A stretch of 64,000 bases of DNA from Haloarcula salinisoli (GTDB taxonomy: Archaea; Halobacteriota; Halobacteria; Halobacteriales; Haloarculaceae). The stretch covers positions 930,001 to 994,000 of the forward strand of contig NZ_RKLQ01000001.1 of NCBI RefSeq assembly GCF_019599405.1, given 5' to 3'. The notes under the pieces are model-generated. The model was not told the DNA's origin. It did no database searches and saw nothing but the letters and a program-made list of their open reading frames with translations. Shown here piece after piece: positions 30,302-39,181 of this stretch; the first letter of the stretch is position 1, and every line of letters starts with the position of its first letter. The position numbers and the translations under genes are program-made.

Positions 30302-31420
30302 ATGCGTGTCCTCTATTTGACCGAGGAGGCGATTTCCTTTTCCGATGCGATGGTTAGAGGGGGTGCCATCCACGTCCGAAACGTCGTCACTGGCCTCCGC
30401 GATCGTGGTCACGACGTGACGCTGCTTGACTGGAACTTGGCCCCTGAACGCGGGTTCCAGCGCTCTATCTCTCCCCGAACTCGATTTGTATGGGGTCCAC
30501 TCCTGACATTAGACCGTGCCGTCGACATCGGCAGACAGCAGGATATCGACGTAGTCGTTTCGAAGACCCGTAAAACGTATTTACCAGGTTTGGTAGCTGC
30601 CCGACGGCTGGGTGTTCCCCACGTCGTCCACGTCGGCTCTAGCTTGAACCCGCCCGTTGACGGGCTAGGGGAACAGCTTGACAATGCGTCGTTTTCAGCG
30701 CGCCTTCGCGCTCCCCACGACGGATACCTCGTTGTCTGTGACTACATTGGCAGACAACTCCGCAATCGAGGTGTTTCCAACGACCGAATCTTCGACGTTC
30801 GCAACGCTGTCGATGTGGATAAATTTCACCCAGAATCGGTCCCGACCCCGCTGGCCGAACATTTCCGGGAGCAAATCGACGCTAGCGGGGCTAATCAGGG
30901 CACTCACAACCTGGGATTCGTCGGTGGGCTACAGCCCTACAAGGGCCTCGACGACCTTGCGGGCGCGCTTGACCAAACGGAGCGCGACTGGCACGTGCTG
31001 GTGGCGGGTGACGGCCCGGAGCGCGACCGCCTTGCGGCCCGCTTTGGCGAGCGCGCTACCTTTCTCGGCTCGGTTCCCTACGAGCAGGTGCCCGCGCTCT
31101 TCCACGAGTTCGACGCGTTTTGTCTCCCCTCACATACCGAGGGGCTGCCACGAGTCGTTCTCGAAGCGCAGGCGACGGCCACACCCGTGATTGCTACCCG
31201 CGTGGGCGGCGTTCCGGAAGTAATCGATGACGGCGAGACAGGGCTATTGTGTCCGCCCCAGCGACCGGCGGCACTGGCCGCGGCGCTGGAGAGGCTGGCG
31301 AGCGACGAGTCGGAGTGTGAGCGACTCGGCAACCGGGGCCGCGCCGCCGTCGAAACCGAGTTCTCGTGGCCGGCGTTGTACGAGCGCTACGAGCGGGCGC
31401 TCCGACAGGTGATCGAATGA
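30302..31420 (+). CDS. GT4 glycosyltransferase
   Basis: A 372-residue GT-B family 4 glycosyltransferase. The N-terminal domain starts MRVLYLTEEAISFSD. The C-terminal domain has FVGGLQPYKGLDDL and the nucleotide-sugar E-x7-E motif in SHTEGLPRVVLEAQATATPV, then RVGGVPEVIDDGETG. No membrane anchor; it probably works on the cytoplasmic face on lipid-linked sugar. Its stop overlaps the flippase start (ATGA). It has few GATC sites, like the chromosome to its left, so the base-composition shift begins right after it. Confidence 0.9.
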   Translation: MRVLYLTEEAISFSDAMVRGGAIHVRNVVTGLRDRGHDVTLLDWNLAPERGFQRSISPRTRFVWGPLLTLDRAVDIGRQQDIDVVVSKTRKTYLPGLVAARRLGVPHVVHVGSSLNPPVDGLGEQLDNASFSARLRAPHDGYLVVCDYIGRQLRNRGVSNDRIFDVRNAVDVDKFHPESVPTPLAEHFREQIDASGANQGTHNLGFVGGLQPYKGLDDLAGALDQTERDWHVLVAGDGPERDRLAARFGERATFLGSVPYEQVPALFHEFDAFCLPSHTEGLPRVVLEAQATATPVIATRVGGVPEVIDDGETGLLCPPQRPAALAAALERLASDESECERLGNRGRAAVETEFSWPALYERYERALRQVIE

Positions 31421-32949
31421 GTGACCTCGACCAAGCGGTTCGGGACGTGGTGAAGGGTGCAAGTATCGTCTACGTCGGCCTTTTTTTGGAATTGCTGATC
31501 GCGTTCGTCGCACAGGTCGTTGCTGCGCGGTACCTCTCGGTCGGCGACTTCGGAGGGTTGACCGCCGGAACCGCACTGCTTGACGTCGGCTCGATCGTCG
31601 CTGGACTCGGGTTGGCCTCGGGATTGACACGATATCTCCCCCGTGTCGAAGCCGCCCAGAAGCGGCTGCTCGGGCTGTTTACTGTGGGGGTGACGGGGCT
31701 GACTTCGACGATTCTCGGGACCGGCGTTGCGCTCAACGCTTCGTTCATCGCGACACGGATATTCGGTGACCCGTCGGTCACGGTCAGCATCCGGATCTTT
31801 GGGATGGCGATCCCGTTCGCGGCACTGCTGAACGTCGCGGTCGGTGGCATCCGCGGCCAGGAGCGATCGACCGACCGCGTCCTCGTGAAGAACATCGTCC
31901 AGCCGCTGGCCCGCATGACGCTCGTCGCCGCGGCCGTCTGGTACGGGCTGGGACAGGCCGGCCTGGCAGGGGCCTACGCCGTTCCCTACGCGGTCAGTGC
32001 GATCATCGGGCTGGCCCTGTTTTACCGATCACTGCCCGACGTGTCGACGGTCGTCGAAACCAACTTGGTGAGCGAAGTCACCCGGTACTCGCTCCCGTTT
32101 ACGATCAGTGACGTCTCGTCGTTCGTCTACCGGAGCAGCGATATCTTCCTCGTGCTCTACTTTCTGGGCGGCGCGGCCACCGGAATCTACGGCGTCGCCT
32201 ACGCGGCAGTCAGTTTCATGGGGATGTTCTCGACGGCGTTCAACTTCCTGGGTACGCCCATCGCCAGCAGACTCGAAAACGAGGGTGATATCGAGGAAGT
32301 GATGGAGCTGTTTCGATCCGTCGTCCGGTGGTTGATCGTCGCCAGCGTCTGTGCACTGGTGCCACTAGCTGTGTTCGCCACTGACTTCATCTCGATCATC
32401 TATCAGTCGAAATACGCAAGTGGTGGCCCAGTCCTGGCGGTACTGGCGCTTGGGTTTGCTGCGAAGAACGTCCTCAGTATTCATAATTCCATCCTGCAAG
32501 CGGTCGCCAGATCCAAGACGCTTTCGGCCAATACCGTTATAGCGGCCGTCAGTAACCTCCTACTCAACGTTCTGCTCATCCCACGGTTCGGGCTCGTCGG
32601 TGCGGCCATCGCGACACTGCTCTCTTTCCTGATTCGGGACGGACTGGCAGCAGTCCAGGTGTACTTGACGCTGGGGAGCTCGCCGCTCACACCGAGTGCG
32701 CTTCGCCCCCTGGTGCCCGCAGTCCCTTTTCTCTTGATCGTCTGGACCGTCGTCGCGCCCGCCACGCCGGGAACTTTCCTGTGGTTGCTGGCCGTGACTG
32801 GACTCACCGCGACCGTCTACACCGTGGTCGTGCTGGTCGCGTTCGGCCTCTCCGAAACGGAATTGATGATCATCCGGTCGGCCGAAGAGCAGTACGGCCT
32901 CGACTTCTCCCGGATAGACTGGCTGATTACCAGACTGGCTAAACGATAA
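31417..32949 (+). CDS. Wzx/AglR-type polysaccharide flippase
   Basis: 510 residues from the ATG at 31417, overlapping the GT4 stop by 4 nt. It is almost wholly hydrophobic with about 12-14 helices (VYVGLFLELLIAFVAQVVA at the start). The polysaccharide-biosynthesis family signature is seen in AARYLSVGDFGGLTAG and in the second half FIYQSKYASGGPVLAVLALG-like region. It should move the lipid-linked oligosaccharide across the membrane before AglB acts. Coupling to the GT4 supports this. It is the first gene of the GATC-rich block. Confidence 0.9.
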   Translation: MSDLDQAVRDVVKGASIVYVGLFLELLIAFVAQVVAARYLSVGDFGGLTAGTALLDVGSIVAGLGLASGLTRYLPRVEAAQKRLLGLFTVGVTGLTSTILGTGVALNASFIATRIFGDPSVTVSIRIFGMAIPFAALLNVAVGGIRGQERSTDRVLVKNIVQPLARMTLVAAAVWYGLGQAGLAGAYAVPYAVSAIIGLALFYRSLPDVSTVVETNLVSEVTRYSLPFTISDVSSFVYRSSDIFLVLYFLGGAATGIYGVAYAAVSFMGMFSTAFNFLGTPIASRLENEGDIEEVMELFRSVVRWLIVASVCALVPLAVFATDFISIIYQSKYASGGPVLAVLALGFAAKNVLSIHNSILQAVARSKTLSANTVIAAVSNLLLNVLLIPRFGLVGAAIATLLSFLIRDGLAAVQVYLTLGSSPLTPSALRPLVPAVPFLLIVWTVVAPATPGTFLWLLAVTGLTATVYTVVVLVAFGLSETELMIIRSAEEQYGLDFSRIDWLITRLAKR

Positions 32950-32990
32950 GCTCGAAAATCAATACTCATAACCCACCGGTTCGCCAGTGT

Positions 32991-33851
32991 ATGCATATGA
33001 GTATCGACCCGCAACACGCCCTCTCCGAGGTCCGCAAGAACTACGGTTCGTTCAACTGGTGGCGCAATCGGGTGGTCGTGCCCTTCGTCTTCGGGACCGC
33101 AACGCGGCTCCACCCGGGCTATCCCGGGTACGGTGAGGCAGTCCATGTCATGGAGGAAGACTGGGACACGCTGATTGTGCTCGACGCCTGTCGGGCCGAC
33201 TACTTCGAACAGGTTGCCGAGATGGACCGGTACGACGAGTACAGCAGCCGAATCAGCCTCGGCAGTCACTCCAGTGAGTGGACACGCCGCAACTTCCAGG
33301 GGAAACGGTTCGGCGACACCGTCTACGTCTCGGCGAACCCCCACACCTCGCTGGAAGCCGGCGACAGCTTCCATCATATCTACGAGCTCTGGGAGACCGA
33401 CTTTGACGACGAGGCCGGTGTGGTCCCTCCCGACGCGGTCCGGGACGCCGCCATCGAGGCCCACGAACAGTACCCCGACAAGCGACTGATCGTCCACTTC
33501 ATGCAACCCCACGGCCCATTTCTCGGGAGCGATGTCCAGGTCACCGACGAATCCTCCTACTGGCAGGCCTACGCAGAGAACCTCGACTACGTACTCCCGT
33601 TCGTCCACGAAATCATCGATGCCGTCCACGAAAAGACAGTGGTCACCGCCGACCACGGGCAGGCTTACACTGGGGGCATCAAAGATTATCTGGGGATCGG
33701 CGGACACAAACCCCGGCTCCGGTTCCCCTCGTTGGTAGAGGTCCCATGGGCCGTCGTCGAGGGCGACCGGCGCGAAATCGTGGCCGGCGAGATCAACCGA
33801 GCGGAGGGCGAACAGGTTCAGGACCGACTCAAGGATCTGGGCTACCTGTAG
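32991..33851 (+). CDS. Short alkaline-phosphatase-superfamily (sulfatase-like) protein
   Basis: 286 residues from the ATG at 32991; a second ATG two codons later is equally possible. Superfamily metal sites are visible: VLDACRADYF (Asp65) and the TADHGQAY segment, then GIGGHKPR. The nucleophile loop is GSHSSEWTRR, so the nucleophile would be Ser or Thr; there is no sulfatase CxPxR. It is shorter than the other two sulfatase-like proteins nearby. It ends DRLKDLGYL, a C-terminal signature shared with three neighbours. It overlaps the convergent methyltransferase gene by 23 nt. Confidence 0.78.
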   Translation: MHMSIDPQHALSEVRKNYGSFNWWRNRVVVPFVFGTATRLHPGYPGYGEAVHVMEEDWDTLIVLDACRADYFEQVAEMDRYDEYSSRISLGSHSSEWTRRNFQGKRFGDTVYVSANPHTSLEAGDSFHHIYELWETDFDDEAGVVPPDAVRDAAIEAHEQYPDKRLIVHFMQPHGPFLGSDVQVTDESSYWQAYAENLDYVLPFVHEIIDAVHEKTVVTADHGQAYTGGIKDYLGIGGHKPRLRFPSLVEVPWAVVEGDRREIVAGEINRAEGEQVQDRLKDLGYL

Positions 33852-34557
33852 CCGACTCGTCCAACTCGAACCCTGTGGTATCGATGATAAAAACCGGGTC
33901 ACCCCTCTCGTTTTTGAACTCCTTCGTATGCTCGAACATCTGGGCCCGACGGATGTCGATGGCGTCACCGTACAGCGCCTCCAGACGACCTGTATAATAC
34001 TCCATACTATCGGCTGGGTCGAGCAGTCCGTTTTCGTTTTTGAGTAGCGGTCGATCTCCTGGCGGCTCGTATACCAGAACGTCACACCGGTCCATGACGA
34101 CCTGGAACATCCACTCGGCAGTGTCTAGTCCGGACGCTTTCTCCCAGTGGTGATGAACCGTCATGAACAGGATCACGTCCACCTCCGGAAGCTTGGTGAC
34201 GTTCGCTGAATTGATGTCCCATTTGACGAACCCGCACCCGTCGATGTTATCTGCCCGCTCTCTCGCACGTTGAACTCTCGATTCCTTGTAATCGATACCA
34301 AGTGAGAAGGCTCCGGTAGCCGCCGCCCGTCTCGTAAAAAAACCTTCTGCACAGCCGATATCGATGACCGACCCGGCGTCCGAAACCTCCGGCTCTATAT
34401 ACTCCCACCGCTCGTGATTGTCGACACGCTCGCCGTGGTAGTCGACATCTGTCCGGTTGAAAAACCTATAGTAAATGAAATCTTTGATACCACGACCAAC
34501 CTCTGATGCACCGCCCGTCGTATATAACTCTTTGACCCTCTGTAATTTTGCTCTCAT
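33829..34557 (-). CDS. SAM-dependent methyltransferase
   Basis: 242 residues from the ATG at 34557; a GTG four codons upstream is possible. Motif I is SVIDIGCAEGFFTRR (about 64-78), followed by an acidic loop SLGIDYKES and motif IV region EVDVILFMTVHHHWEKA. It looks like a small-molecule or sugar O-methyltransferase of glycan loci (compare AglP, which methylates hexuronic acid), but the substrate is not readable. It is divergent from the ParB-like gene, and both starts fall in an AT-rich 69-nt gap. Confidence 0.82.
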   Translation of the reverse strand: MRAKLQRVKELYTTGGASEVGRGIKDFIYYRFFNRTDVDYHGERVDNHERWEYIEPEVSDAGSVIDIGCAEGFFTRRAAATGAFSLGIDYKESRVQRARERADNIDGCGFVKWDINSANVTKLPEVDVILFMTVHHHWEKASGLDTAEWMFQVVMDRCDVLVYEPPGDRPLLKNENGLLDPADSMEYYTGRLEALYGDAIDIRRAQMFEHTKEFKNERGDPVFIIDTTGFELDESATGSPDP

Positions 34558-34626
34558 GAAAATTGCCACTCAGGATTAGCCTGGGTAATCGAAGTAATTA
34601 AAACTATACTTTTTCTCCTTTAGGTA

Positions 34627-35493
34627 ATGAACCTCCGGTCCGTCAGTCGCCAGGCGTGGCTGAGACTCCGGGATACGGGGATTCGGTCACTGGTACGTGC
34701 AGGAATATCGTTCGTATTCGTGGCACTCGGTCGACTGTACAATCGTGGTCTGGTACGCGCCCGACATTATCGACACAGACGACGGTACGGCGGGAGTGCT
34801 CCTGAGCCGTACGGAGTCATTTTTATCGACCCCACCGAGGTCGAACGGCGGATCTACCCGTACGTTGGGAACGAACTGTCGGAATACGGCACATACATTC
34901 GCGACGGGAACTGGGACCGGAGCTATACGGAGCGTACGATCCAGTATCTTCCTGACATTCCACAGCACACTCAGCTCGTGTTTCCACTGGAGGAATCGCT
35001 ATTCTTCACGACGATCAGAGCCTGGATCGAGGACGACGACGAGTGGAAAGAGACCGACTGGTACGCGTTGGACACCCAGTACAAATCGGTTGCGAAGGCG
35101 GAGCAACGGCTGGACCAGATCGAGACGCTGTACGAGGAGATCGTTTCCGGCAACTATCTGAGCCAAGCGACGTTGTCGAACCGGAACCCACACTCGCGGT
35201 CGGTACTCAGATACGCGTTGTTACCGCCTGCACATTTCGAGGTCGAAGTGGCGATCGGCCGTGATGGGGAGATATTCTTCGTCGATGGAAAACATCGGTT
35301 TTCGATAGCAAAATACACTGAAGCCGAACGGATCCCTGTCCGGGTGGTGGTCCGCCACGAGGCGTGGCAGGAGTTGCGTCAGGAGATACACGACACGAAA
35401 GCGGTCTCGGAGCTGAGTTCACGGGCGCGATCCCACCTGTCGCACCCGGATATGGCCGATCTCACGGACGACGGCCTCACCGAATCGGAGTAG
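34627..35493 (+). CDS. ParB/sulfiredoxin-fold-like protein in a glycan locus
   Basis: 288 residues. The C-terminal third contains EVAIGRDGEIFFVDGKHR followed by FSIAKYTEAERIPVRVVVRH. This strand-DGxHR-helix-strand layout is that of ParB/Srx domains (GxHR motif, here DGKHR near 219-223). Members outside chromosome segregation include small-molecule kinases. The N-terminal part has no clear domain; a basic helix at the very start (RQAWLRLRDTGIRSLV) may sit on the membrane. Its role here is unknown. Tail-to-tail with the sulfatase-like gene (4 nt apart). Confidence 0.65.
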   Translation: MNLRSVSRQAWLRLRDTGIRSLVRAGISFVFVALGRLYNRGLVRARHYRHRRRYGGSAPEPYGVIFIDPTEVERRIYPYVGNELSEYGTYIRDGNWDRSYTERTIQYLPDIPQHTQLVFPLEESLFFTTIRAWIEDDDEWKETDWYALDTQYKSVAKAEQRLDQIETLYEEIVSGNYLSQATLSNRNPHSRSVLRYALLPPAHFEVEVAIGRDGEIFFVDGKHRFSIAKYTEAERIPVRVVVRHEAWQELRQEIHDTKAVSELSSRARSHLSHPDMADLTDDGLTESE

Positions 35494-35496
35494 CGG

Positions 35497-36882
35497 TCAC
35501 TGTTTGTATCCCAGGTCTTCGAGTCGCTGTTTCACGGCCTCGCTTTCGTCGACCTCCGGAAGCGTGATATCGGTCGCATCGGCTTCGTCGAGATACGTCT
35601 GCATTTGCGTTTTGTGCTCGTCGACGACGGCCGGATGGTGGTCGCTTACGTCCTCCAGCTCGTCGGGATCGTTCATCAGGTCATACAGCTCGATGACACC
35701 ATCGGCGGTTCGCCAGAAGCACTTCCACCGGTCGGTTCGGCTGGCGAGAGTTTTCCCCCCTCGGCCCGTACAGAGCGCCATCTCCTCACCCCCGACAGGA
35801 GCGTCGAGATCGGTCCCCATAGTGGTAGAACTGATACATGGAGCCCGGCTCACCCCCTGCATGCGCTCGGGCGTCTCGATGTCGACCAGATCGAACATCG
35901 TCGGTCCGAGATCTATCAGTGACACCTGCTCGTCGACACGTTCGTTTGTCAGCCCTGGCGCACGGATGATGAGGGGCACTCGAAGGAGTTCGTCGTAGAG
36001 ATACGGGTGATGGCCAAAGCGGTCGTGTTCGCCGAAGGCTTCGCCGTGGTCGGCGGTGACGACGATTGCCGTGTCGTCGAGGATGCCACGCGTTTCGAGG
36101 TCGTCGAGCAGTCGTTCGATGGTCTCGTCGACCAGGCGAATCTCGCCGTCGTACAATGAGAGCAGATCCGCGACATCGTCGTCGGTCAGCTCCTCGGGAT
36201 TTTCCTGCATCATACCGTTGAGGTTGGCTTTGCGACGGGTCGACAGCGTCTCCAGGCCCTGCTTTTCGAGATGTTCGTCCGGCGGGGTGAAGGGGTAGTG
36301 AACGTCCATGTAGTGGAGCCACATGAAAAACGGCTGGTCGCCGTCCCACTCCTCGTCGAGCCAGCGGGTCGCCCGGTCGGTGATCTCCGGGGCACGGACG
36401 TACGCGGAGGTATCGGCCGTCATCTGGAACATGTGGTACCCTCGCCGGAGCAGTTTGTAGAGCAGGCCGTCGGGATCGAGACGTTCGTCGACGAAGTTCT
36501 TGAGCGTCCAGGCGTCGTCGTCGTCCTCGCCGCCGTCGTTGAACGTATCGAAGCCGTGGTTGTAGTTTTTTTCGGGACCGAGATGCGGGTTCGAGTGGTA
36601 CCCGACGGTGGTCCAGCCGGCGTCACGGAACGTCTCCGAGAGGAAGGGGCGCTGTTCGTCGAGATATCGGTAGCCACCGTACATGAGCGGGTGCGTTCCG
36701 GTGAGGATCGTGGGGAAACTCGATGGCGTGTTGGGACCGTTCGCGACCGCTTGATCGAACGAAACGAACTCCTCGGCCAGTCGGTTGAGCGTCGGTGCCC
36801 GGGTGGCACTGTCCGGCATCCCGAGTGTGCGGTCGTACCGGAGACTGTCCACAGTAATCAGAATGACGTTACGAACTCCCAT
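35497..36882 (-). CDS. Sulfatase-like alkaline-phosphatase-superfamily enzyme, no formylglycine cysteine
   Basis: A 461-residue enzyme. The N-terminal metal Asp is in ILITVDSLRYDR (Asp12), and the second metal site is VVTADHGEAFGEHDRFGHH. Aligning the LTG landmark with sulfatases places Thr52 (NTPSSFPTILTG) where the formylglycine Cys should be, and Phe56 where the conserved Arg should be. So it is probably not a true sulfatase; Thr-nucleophile relatives are phospho-group transferases or phosphodiesterases. No signal peptide or helix. It ends KQRLEDLGYKQ and is divergent from its paralogue at 36983. Confidence 0.85.
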   Translation of the reverse strand: MGVRNVILITVDSLRYDRTLGMPDSATRAPTLNRLAEEFVSFDQAVANGPNTPSSFPTILTGTHPLMYGGYRYLDEQRPFLSETFRDAGWTTVGYHSNPHLGPEKNYNHGFDTFNDGGEDDDDAWTLKNFVDERLDPDGLLYKLLRRGYHMFQMTADTSAYVRAPEITDRATRWLDEEWDGDQPFFMWLHYMDVHYPFTPPDEHLEKQGLETLSTRRKANLNGMMQENPEELTDDDVADLLSLYDGEIRLVDETIERLLDDLETRGILDDTAIVVTADHGEAFGEHDRFGHHPYLYDELLRVPLIIRAPGLTNERVDEQVSLIDLGPTMFDLVDIETPERMQGVSRAPCISSTTMGTDLDAPVGGEEMALCTGRGGKTLASRTDRWKCFWRTADGVIELYDLMNDPDELEDVSDHHPAVVDEHKTQMQTYLDEADATDITLPEVDESEAVKQRLEDLGYKQ

Positions 36883-36982
36883 TGGTCACTTCTTTTCTGA
36901 GGTGACTCATCAGTGTTTTCGTTGGGCAGACTCCCGGGGGCGAACCCGAAAGAATACAACGGATATCTGCGAACGAGGACCT

Positions 36983-38446
36983 ATGTCTCGACCGCACGTC
37001 TTTCTGATTACTGCGGACGGTCTCCGGTACGACAGACTTTCTCACTCCGGCAACGACGTAGAGACCACCCCGACACTCGATAAATTGGCCAACTCGGGTG
37101 CCGTCTGTCACAACACCATCGCCACCGGGACCGGTACCCGGACGAGTTTTCCGGGCATCCTCACCTCGTCGTACCCGCTGATGTACGGCGGGTTCTCCCA
37201 GATGACACGCCACCGTCTCCCGATCAGTGAGCTGTTCCAGGAACGGGGCTACGTCACACTCGGTGTCAACACGAACGCACAGTTGCACACGCGGTTCGGC
37301 TGGGACCGCGGGTACGATGTCTACTACGACAGCGAGCAAACGACGGTCAACAATCCCGTCGGCGCGTTCACGCAACCGGACGACGACACTGACGACGAGC
37401 AGTCGTTCATCGATGCAAACCTGGAGGAGCTGAAATCCGAGGTGTACGAGCGCCTCGACCACGACGGGGCGCTGTTCCGGACGTTAGAAACTGCCTACCG
37501 GCAGATAGAGGGTCGAACACCGCCATACGACCGGGCTGTCGAAACGGTCGACCGCACGCTCTCGTTCATCGATCAGGCACCCGACGACGAACCGCTGTTC
37601 GTCTGGATTCACTTCATGGAGACACACTCGCCGTACTTCCCGCCCGGTGACTACCGGACGAAGTATCTCAGCGAGCGGGTCTCGGACGGGCGGATCTGGC
37701 GGCTCAACGACCGGCTCCACACCGAACCCGACAGCCTGACCGAGGCGGAGGTCTCCATCATCTCACAGCTGTACAACGGTTCGCTCCGGTATCTCGACGA
37801 CCAGATTGGCCGGCTGTTCGACGGCCTGCGAGAGCGAGACCTGTGGGACGACAGCGCCGTCGCCTTCAGTGCCGACCACGGCGAGCAGTTCCGCGAACAC
37901 GGGGAGCTGACCCACTGTGCCAAGCCCTATGAGGAGGGCGTCCATGTTCCCCTGTTGTTCAGGATTCCCGACGAGCACCTGACCGACATCGACGGTGTGA
38001 CCTCGACCATCGACATCGCCCCGACACTGCTCGATATCGCCTTCGACGACCCCCGCCCGTCCGAAAAGTACCACGGCCAGTCGCTAGTGCCGGTGCTCGG
38101 GGGCGAGGCCGAGATCGACGGCGACCGTGCGGTGTTCAGCCAGGACGCCTCCGAGGCGGGGCGCGAGACGAACCTCGCCCACCGGATCACGGGCTGTCGA
38201 ACCGCCGACTGGAAGTACATAACGTCCGTCCAGGACGACTTCGAGACGTTACTCTTTGCCCTCCAGTCTGACCCCGGTGAACAGGAGAACGTGGTTGCGG
38301 ACCACCCGGACGTTCGAGACGCGTTCGCCGACCGGGTCGAACGCCACTACCAGCAGTCGGCCTACACCGACTACGAGATCGCCGACGCGGTCGACACCGG
38401 CCACGTCAGCGAGCGCCTGCAGGCGCTGGGCTATCTCGACGAGTGA
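36983..38446 (+). CDS. Second sulfatase-like alkaline-phosphatase-superfamily enzyme
   Basis: 487 residues from the ATG at 36983 (MSRPHVFLITADGLRYDR). The frame extends upstream to 36785 but there it overlaps the divergent paralogue. Layout is the same as 35497-36882: metal Asp12, then Thr52 in GTRTSFPGILTS at the nucleophile position, Phe56 in place of Arg, and FSADHGEQFREHGELTH. It ends SERLQALGYLDE. The two paralogues are head to head with about 100 nt between starts, so they may share a promoter region. Confidence 0.85.
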   Translation: MSRPHVFLITADGLRYDRLSHSGNDVETTPTLDKLANSGAVCHNTIATGTGTRTSFPGILTSSYPLMYGGFSQMTRHRLPISELFQERGYVTLGVNTNAQLHTRFGWDRGYDVYYDSEQTTVNNPVGAFTQPDDDTDDEQSFIDANLEELKSEVYERLDHDGALFRTLETAYRQIEGRTPPYDRAVETVDRTLSFIDQAPDDEPLFVWIHFMETHSPYFPPGDYRTKYLSERVSDGRIWRLNDRLHTEPDSLTEAEVSIISQLYNGSLRYLDDQIGRLFDGLRERDLWDDSAVAFSADHGEQFREHGELTHCAKPYEEGVHVPLLFRIPDEHLTDIDGVTSTIDIAPTLLDIAFDDPRPSEKYHGQSLVPVLGGEAEIDGDRAVFSQDASEAGRETNLAHRITGCRTADWKYITSVQDDFETLLFALQSDPGEQENVVADHPDVRDAFADRVERHYQQSAYTDYEIADAVDTGHVSERLQALGYLDE

Positions 38447-39181
38447 TCAGAGGTCGTGTTCGTCCGCGAAGGCAGGATAGAACGCACGGACGTCGTCGGG
38501 CGTGCCGAGGACGTGGACGCGGTCAGTCGGCACCGAGACGAGATCGATATCGTCACCCTGGTCGACTAGCCAGTTGTACAGCGGTGCGATGTACGTCTCG
38601 CCGTACTCGGCTTTCACGTCCCCGGCGGCAGCCTCGTAAGCCGCCCTGAACCGACCCCAGGATTCGAACTGGTAGAAGCCGATGGTCGCGGCGTCGGAGA
38701 CGCGCTCTTTCTCGGTGACACGGGTGACGGAGCCGTCGGCGTCGGTCTCGACGAAACTCCAGCGCTCGCCCTCGGGTGAAAAGACGGGAATCGAGTGACC
38801 CAGTCCTACGTCGTCGGCCCGGAGTTCACCCGGCTCGATGTAGGTGTCGATGTTGAAGATGGCCATCGTCTCCTCGTCGGGAACTAGGTCGTCGGCGTAC
38901 ATCGCCGTCGAGGCCTGGCCGTCTGTTACCTCCGGGACCGACACCGTCTCGTACTCCTCTATCCCGACACGTTCACAGTGGGTGGCGATAACGTCGTCGA
39001 CGTCGTGGTCGGCGCGGGTGACGAACACGAACGAGTCGTCCGTGAAATCCGACAGTCCGTCGAGTGCGTACTCGAACATCGTCCGTCCGTCGATCTCGAT
39101 GAGGAACTTCGGCCCCTCGATGCCTGCCTCTTTGAACCGGCTGCCACGTCCCGCCATCGTGATGACGACCGTTCTGCTCAT
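38447..39181 (-). CDS. Sugar/small-molecule nucleotidyltransferase
   Basis: 244 residues from the ATG at 39181; 17 upstream codons of the frame are Arg-rich and antisense. The nucleotidyltransferase signature MAGRGSRF (9-16) and PKFLIEIDGRTM (24-35) are clear, and FNIDTYIE supplies the catalytic Asp. Size and lack of a hexapeptide repeat fit single-domain enzymes of capsule loci that make CDP- or other NDP-linked groups. It overlaps the upstream fusion gene by 4 nt (ATGA) and is the last of four coupled genes. Confidence 0.87.
   Translation of the reverse strand: MSRTVVITMAGRGSRFKEAGIEGPKFLIEIDGRTMFEYALDGLSDFTDDSFVFVTRADHDVDDVIATHCERVGIEEYETVSVPEVTDGQASTAMYADDLVPDEETMAIFNIDTYIEPGELRADDVGLGHSIPVFSPEGERWSFVETDADGSVTRVTEKERVSDAATIGFYQFESWGRFRAAYEAAAGDVKAEYGETYIAPLYNWLVDQGDDIDLVSVPTDRVHVLGTPDDVRAFYPAFADEHDL

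Noticed and set aside
30163-30357. A 64-codon frame upstream of the GT4 gene
   Set aside because: It crosses the TATA box and overlaps the real start at 30302; its composition is not acidic.
35497-36882. Annotation as a true sulfatase
   Set aside because: The CxPxR formylglycine motif is missing; Thr and Phe occupy the key positions, so only superfamily membership is claimed.
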